From an uncultured Clostridia bacterium (lineage in GTDB: Bacteria > Bacillota > Clostridia > Christensenellales > Borkfalkiaceae), in contig CANQWN010000002.1 of NCBI GenBank assembly GCA_947627575.1, positions 62,001 through 126,000 on the forward strand: 64,000 nt of DNA, in the 5' to 3' direction. The stretch's first letter is position 1. The number at the start of each line of letters is the position of its first letter. Under the pieces are notes generated by a model. The model ran no database searches and was not told where the DNA came from. It was given only the letters and a program-made list of their open reading frames with translations. Shown here one piece after another: positions 61,350-64,000 of the stretch. Position numbers and translations under genes: made by a program.

Positions 61350-61367
61350 AATAATAAATAGTTATTT
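61350..61367 (-). repeat. 18-bp shared element, right copy
   Basis: Reads AAATAACTATTTATTATT on the minus strand, 16 bases before the NTPase start; identical to 57307-57324 on the plus strand. Confidence 0.8.
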
Positions 61368-61481
61368 GCAGTATTAAACTACCCTGCATATATTAATACC
61401 TGAAAAAAGGGCAATAAGTTTACTTTTTTATAAAAATTTTTTAATTTACTTTTTTACGGCGGGTAAAAAGCGCTTGAAAAA

Positions 61482-61506
61482 CGGCGGAGGACGCTGTCCT
61501 CCGCCG
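61482..61506 (-). terminator. Terminator of the spoIIGA-sigE-sigG operon
   Basis: 11-bp stem CGGCGGAGGAC / GTCCTCCGCCG with a 3-base loop, then a T-run on the minus strand, 19 bases after sigG. Confidence 0.8.
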
Positions 61507-61524
61507 CTGCTTTTAAACGTTTTT

Positions 61525-62295
61525 TTACGATATGCAAGCCTTTATTTGTTTTAACGCCGTCTTTTCGAGACGGGAAACCTGCGCCTGCGATATGCCTACT
61601 TCCGACGATATTTCCGTCTGGGTTTTACCCTCGAAATACCGCAGATACAATATCTTTCTTTCCCTTTCTTCAAGTTTGCTTATTGCCTCGTACAAAGCCG
61701 CCTTTTCCGTCCACACTTCGTCGTTGTTCTTACTGTCGAAAATCTGGTCCATAAGCAGTAGCGTATCCCCGGACTTATTGAACACCGGCTCGTACAGGCT
61801 TACGGGATCGGAAATTGCGTCCAACGCGTACGCCACTTCGCTTACGGCGATGCGCATTTCTTCCGCTATTTTATCGTAAGTTACGTTTTCGTCCTTTTCT
61901 TCCAATTTTTCGCGTACTTTTAAAATTTGATAGGCAGTATCCCTTATCGAACGCGATACCCGCAAACTGTTGCCGTCCCGCAGATACCTCTTTATCTCGC
62001 CCAAAATCATGGGCACGGCATAGGTTGAAAACTTAACGCCCACAGACAAATCGAAATTATCTATCGCCTTTATAAGCCCCACGCACCCCGCCTGAAACAC
62101 GTCGTCCGCGTTGGCGTTTTTTGCCCAGAATCTTCTTACCAGCGAAAGCACAAGGCGCATATTGCCCACTATGAACTTTTCGCGCGCGGCGGCGTCCCCC
62201 GCCTTTAACTTTATCATAAGCTCTTCCTGTTCCTTTGCCGAAAGCAAAGGCAATCCCGACGTATCCACGCCGCAGATTACGACTTTTTGCAACAT
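61525..62295 (-). CDS. sigG: Forespore sigma factor SigG
   Basis: About 256 residues from MLQKVVICGVDTSGLPLLSAKEQEELM, the typical SigG start. Region 2: NMRLVLSLVRRFWAKNANADDVFQAGCVGLIKAIDNFDLSVGVKFSTYAVPMILGEIKR. Region 4: LEERERKILYLRYFEGKTQTEISSEVGISQAQVSRLEKTALKQI. The ATG at 62295 has AGGAG nine bases upstream; the longer frame from 62319 does not. It drives late forespore genes such as spoVA. Placed after sigE in the conserved order. Confidence 0.94.
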   Translation of the reverse strand: MLQKVVICGVDTSGLPLLSAKEQEELMIKLKAGDAAAREKFIVGNMRLVLSLVRRFWAKNANADDVFQAGCVGLIKAIDNFDLSVGVKFSTYAVPMILGEIKRYLRDGNSLRVSRSIRDTAYQILKVREKLEEKDENVTYDKIAEEMRIAVSEVAYALDAISDPVSLYEPVFNKSGDTLLLMDQIFDSKNNDEVWTEKAALYEAISKLEERERKILYLRYFEGKTQTEISSEVGISQAQVSRLEKTALKQIKACIS

Positions 62296-62333
62296 ACAGA
62301 TATTCTCCTTTATGTACAAAAAGCCGCCGCGGA

Positions 62334-63032
62334 TTACAGAATTTGTTTTGATATGTCCTTTTTAAGTTTTGATATTATCTTTTTTTCGAGGCGGGATATG
62401 TAACTTTGCGAAATGCCCAACGCGTCCGCCACGTCCTTCTGGGTCATCTCTTCCCCGCCGTCAAGCCCAAAGCGCATCTTCATGATAGTTTGTTCCCTCT
62501 GCGAAAGTTTTGAAAGCGAAGCCTTTAAAAGCTCCCTTTCCACCCCGCTTTCGATGCCGGAATATACGCAATCCGCGTCCGTGCCCATCACGTCGGACAG
62601 CAACAGCTCGTTGCCTTCCCAATCTGTATTCAACGGCTCGTCAAAACTTACTTCCTGCTTCAAACGCGACATTCGCCGCAAATACATAAGTATTTCGTTT
62701 TCGATACACCGCGAAGCGTAAGTTGCAAGTTTTATGTTTTTATCCGAGCGGAAGGAATTTATTGCCTTTATAAGCCCTATCGTGCCCACCGATACGAGGT
62801 CGTCCCCGTCCACGCCGGACACATCGAACTTTTTGGCTATGTACACCACAAGGCGCAGGTTATGTTCCACCAATTCCGCTTTGGCTTTTTCGTCCCCGCT
62901 TTCAAGCAGGGAAATTTTTGCGCTTTCCTCCTCTTGTGAAAAGGGCAGCGGCAACGCCTCGGTTCCGCAGATATAATCAAGCGTGTTCCTGCCGAATATG
63001 AGCGATAAAATATGTTTTATCTTTTCAAACAT
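62334..63032 (-). CDS. sigE: Mother-cell sigma factor SigE precursor
   Basis: 232 residues. Pro-sequence-like N-terminus (FEKIKHILSLIFGRNTLDYICGTEALPLPF), cleaved by SpoIIGA. Region 2: NLRLVVYIAKKFDVSGVDGDDLVSVGTIGLIKAINSFRSDKNIKLATYASRCIENEILMYLRR. Region 4: LSQREQTIMKMRFGLDGGEEMTQKDVADALGISQSYISRLEKKI. One base after spoIIGA, so translation is coupled. Confidence 0.95.
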   Translation of the reverse strand: MFEKIKHILSLIFGRNTLDYICGTEALPLPFSQEEESAKISLLESGDEKAKAELVEHNLRLVVYIAKKFDVSGVDGDDLVSVGTIGLIKAINSFRSDKNIKLATYASRCIENEILMYLRRMSRLKQEVSFDEPLNTDWEGNELLLSDVMGTDADCVYSGIESGVERELLKASLSKLSQREQTIMKMRFGLDGGEEMTQKDVADALGISQSYISRLEKKIISKLKKDISKQIL

Positions 63033-63815
63033 TTATTCCTCCATCAAATCGGGATTCAGCGCCGCGGAAGCTATCGGGCGCGGACTTATGCCCACCGTAA
63101 CGTTTTTTAATACGCTTATTTTATCCGCATAGCGGATTTCCATCTTATCTGCCGTAAACACTTTCAGCTTTTTGCTTCCCGTCACAGTATGTATTTTTAC
63201 CGACGAAGATATACTTGCCGCGTCGATAATTTGCGCCGCCGCGGACAGCGGAATTACGCTTACGGGACTGCCGCGGTAACTTACCCTGTTGCCGCTATCG
63301 AAAAAGCCGCAGAATTCCACGCTGTCATTACCCGAATACAGCTTTACCGTAACCTCGCTTTTTTCGGATACGGTTAGTCTGCGTTTTAGTTTGCGCGCAA
63401 ACATAACCGCCGTAACCGCGAAAAACGCGGGCACCCCGATGGGCACGGACGAGATTAAGTATCCCGCGCCGCTTTGGTAATTTACTCCGGCAAGCGCAAA
63501 AACCGCGATAAGCGCGCCCCCGACGGCGAACGTGAAGCCCGTGAACGCCGCCGTGAAAACAAAATAGCTTTTAAGCCTGCGATACCTGCCCGCCACTGCG
63601 CAGATGACGGCGCCGGACAGAATTTTAACCGCAACCGAAGCTACTGCCGGCAGCGTAAACAGCGGAAATACAACCGCGAATACCGCGCCGCCCGCCGCGC
63701 CCAAAGCTATCCTGCGCCAGCCCGCGGGATTTTTGCAGACGAGTTTGGCGCAATACAGCAATGTGAAATCCATACAGAAATTTTCGATAAGGGCAAATTC
63801 AACGTAAACCTGCAT
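63033..63815 (-). CDS. spoIIGA: SpoIIGA, pro-sigma-E processing peptidase
   Basis: 260 residues. Five membrane helices in the first 150 residues, then a soluble aspartic-protease-like domain with CGFFDSGNRVSYRGSPVSVIPLSAA (catalytic Asp in DSG). It sits in the septal membrane on the mother-cell side and cleaves pro-SigE after a forespore signal. First gene of the operon. ftsZ, often upstream of this cluster, is not in the window. Confidence 0.93.
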   Translation of the reverse strand: MQVYVEFALIENFCMDFTLLYCAKLVCKNPAGWRRIALGAAGGAVFAVVFPLFTLPAVASVAVKILSGAVICAVAGRYRRLKSYFVFTAAFTGFTFAVGGALIAVFALAGVNYQSGAGYLISSVPIGVPAFFAVTAVMFARKLKRRLTVSEKSEVTVKLYSGNDSVEFCGFFDSGNRVSYRGSPVSVIPLSAAAQIIDAASISSSVKIHTVTGSKKLKVFTADKMEIRYADKISVLKNVTVGISPRPIASAALNPDLMEE

Positions 63816-63824
63816 TGCACAGGT

Positions 63825-63879
63825 ATTATAGCGTAGCGGGTATGTCGCAAAGTGCGAAAAAAGGGCGGTTTACGTCGAA
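63825..63879 (-). promoter_or_regulatory. spoIIG: spoIIG-type promoter (22-bp spacing) with Spo0A-like boxes
   Basis: Minus strand TTCGCA (63853-63858) and TATAAT (63825-63830) are 22 bases apart, the odd spacing known from the B. subtilis spoIIG promoter, where Spo0A~P compensates. Plus-strand TGTCGCA (63843-63849) and CGTCGAA (63873-63879) each miss the 0A box TGTCGAA by one base. Confidence 0.5.
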
Positions 63880-63911
63880 TAAGGGCGAGTGCGGTTTTTG
63901 CGCCCGCAACA

Positions 63912-63944
63912 ATACGGCGCGGCGGTTTACCCGCCGCGCCGTAT
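63912..63944 (-). terminator. Terminator upstream of spoIIGA (end of the preceding gene)
   Basis: 14-bp stem ATACGGCGCGGCGG / CCGCCGCGCCGTAT with a 5-base loop. It separates the gene at the right edge from the spoIIG operon. Confidence 0.75.
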
Positions 63945-63961
63945 GCGCGTAATAGCTGTAT

Positions 63962-64000
63962 TCAGATTATATCCGCCGAAAGGACGGCTTGCTTTAACTG
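63962..64000 (-). CDS. Possible C-terminal end of a gene that continues to the right
   Basis: Twelve codons (ending LKQAVLSADII) and a TGA read from the window edge to just before the terminator. Too short to identify; the frame is suggested only by the position of the terminator. Confidence 0.3.
   Translation of the reverse strand, partial: QLKQAVLSADII

Overview
The window reads as a piece of chromosome from an anaerobic, endospore-forming member of the Bacillota (class Clostridia). The evidence is the spoIIA operon (spoIIAA-spoIIAB-sigF), the spoIIGA-sigE-sigG cluster, spoVAC/spoVAD, an mcsA-mcsB-clpC operon, pyruvate formate-lyase with its activase, an EFR1-type flavodoxin/ferredoxin and a GGGtGRT/NifU-like pair. 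An uncultured gut lineage is likely, but that is inference. Most genes lie on the minus strand and are tightly packed.

Layout. (1) 1-11.9 kb, minus strand: a surface-polysaccharide operon behind one good sigma-A promoter near 11.92 kb. It holds two GT4 glycosyltransferases, a sulfotransferase, UDP-glucose dehydrogenase, a WbpD/WbpE/WbpB-like set for a 2,3-diamino uronic acid, a HAD phosphatase, an ATP-grasp ligase, and RmlA/FdtA/FdtB for a dTDP-3-amino-3,6-dideoxyhexose. (2) 12-25.3 kb, minus: spoVAC with a shortened spoVAD, a ZIP transporter, lgt, then a Nudix-GNAT/SDR/thyA/folA/VTT operon, then a pyruvate formate-lyase operon in which the glycyl-radical domain is a separate gene, then a collagen-like (probably spore-surface) protein and its glycosyltransferase. 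(3) 25.3-31.3 kb: mcsA-mcsB-clpC (minus) and, divergently, the NifU-like/GGGtGRT pair. (4) 31.4-38.8 kb, minus: membrane proteins of unknown function (one with an internal 546-bp tandem duplication), an ECF-type sigma factor, a secreted C39-like peptidase, an aminotransferase, and the spoIIA operon (38.06-39.54 kb).

(5) 39.7-42 kb: five tRNA genes (CAT, Asp, Phe, Thr, Tyr) followed by an unusual series of tRNA-3'-end/terminator modules, a truncated serine recombinase, and a divergent SLOG/XRE-HTH pair with shared operators. (6) 43-51.4 kb: a TetR gene and three operons (a helical-repeat protein plus acetyltransferase; a condensation-type acyltransferase plus cardiolipin synthase; two ABC exporter pairs). 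Each operon is preceded by the same 37-bp element, which suggests one envelope-stress or drug-efflux regulon. (7) 52-56.9 kb: two membrane-anchored alpha/beta hydrolases, a second TetR regulator, an EFR1 protein and an orphan restriction-endonuclease-like gene.

(8) 57.3-61.4 kb: an AT-rich two-gene module, convergent and overlapping at the 3' ends. It encodes a GNAT-SHMT-like PLP fusion and a membrane-anchored STAND-type NTPase with a helical-repeat C-terminus. The two genes share an identical 18-bp sequence in front of their starts. It sits between ordinary housekeeping/sporulation genes and is my best candidate for an undescribed system. (9) 61.5-63.9 kb, minus: spoIIGA-sigE-sigG behind a spoIIG-type promoter with 22-bp spacing.
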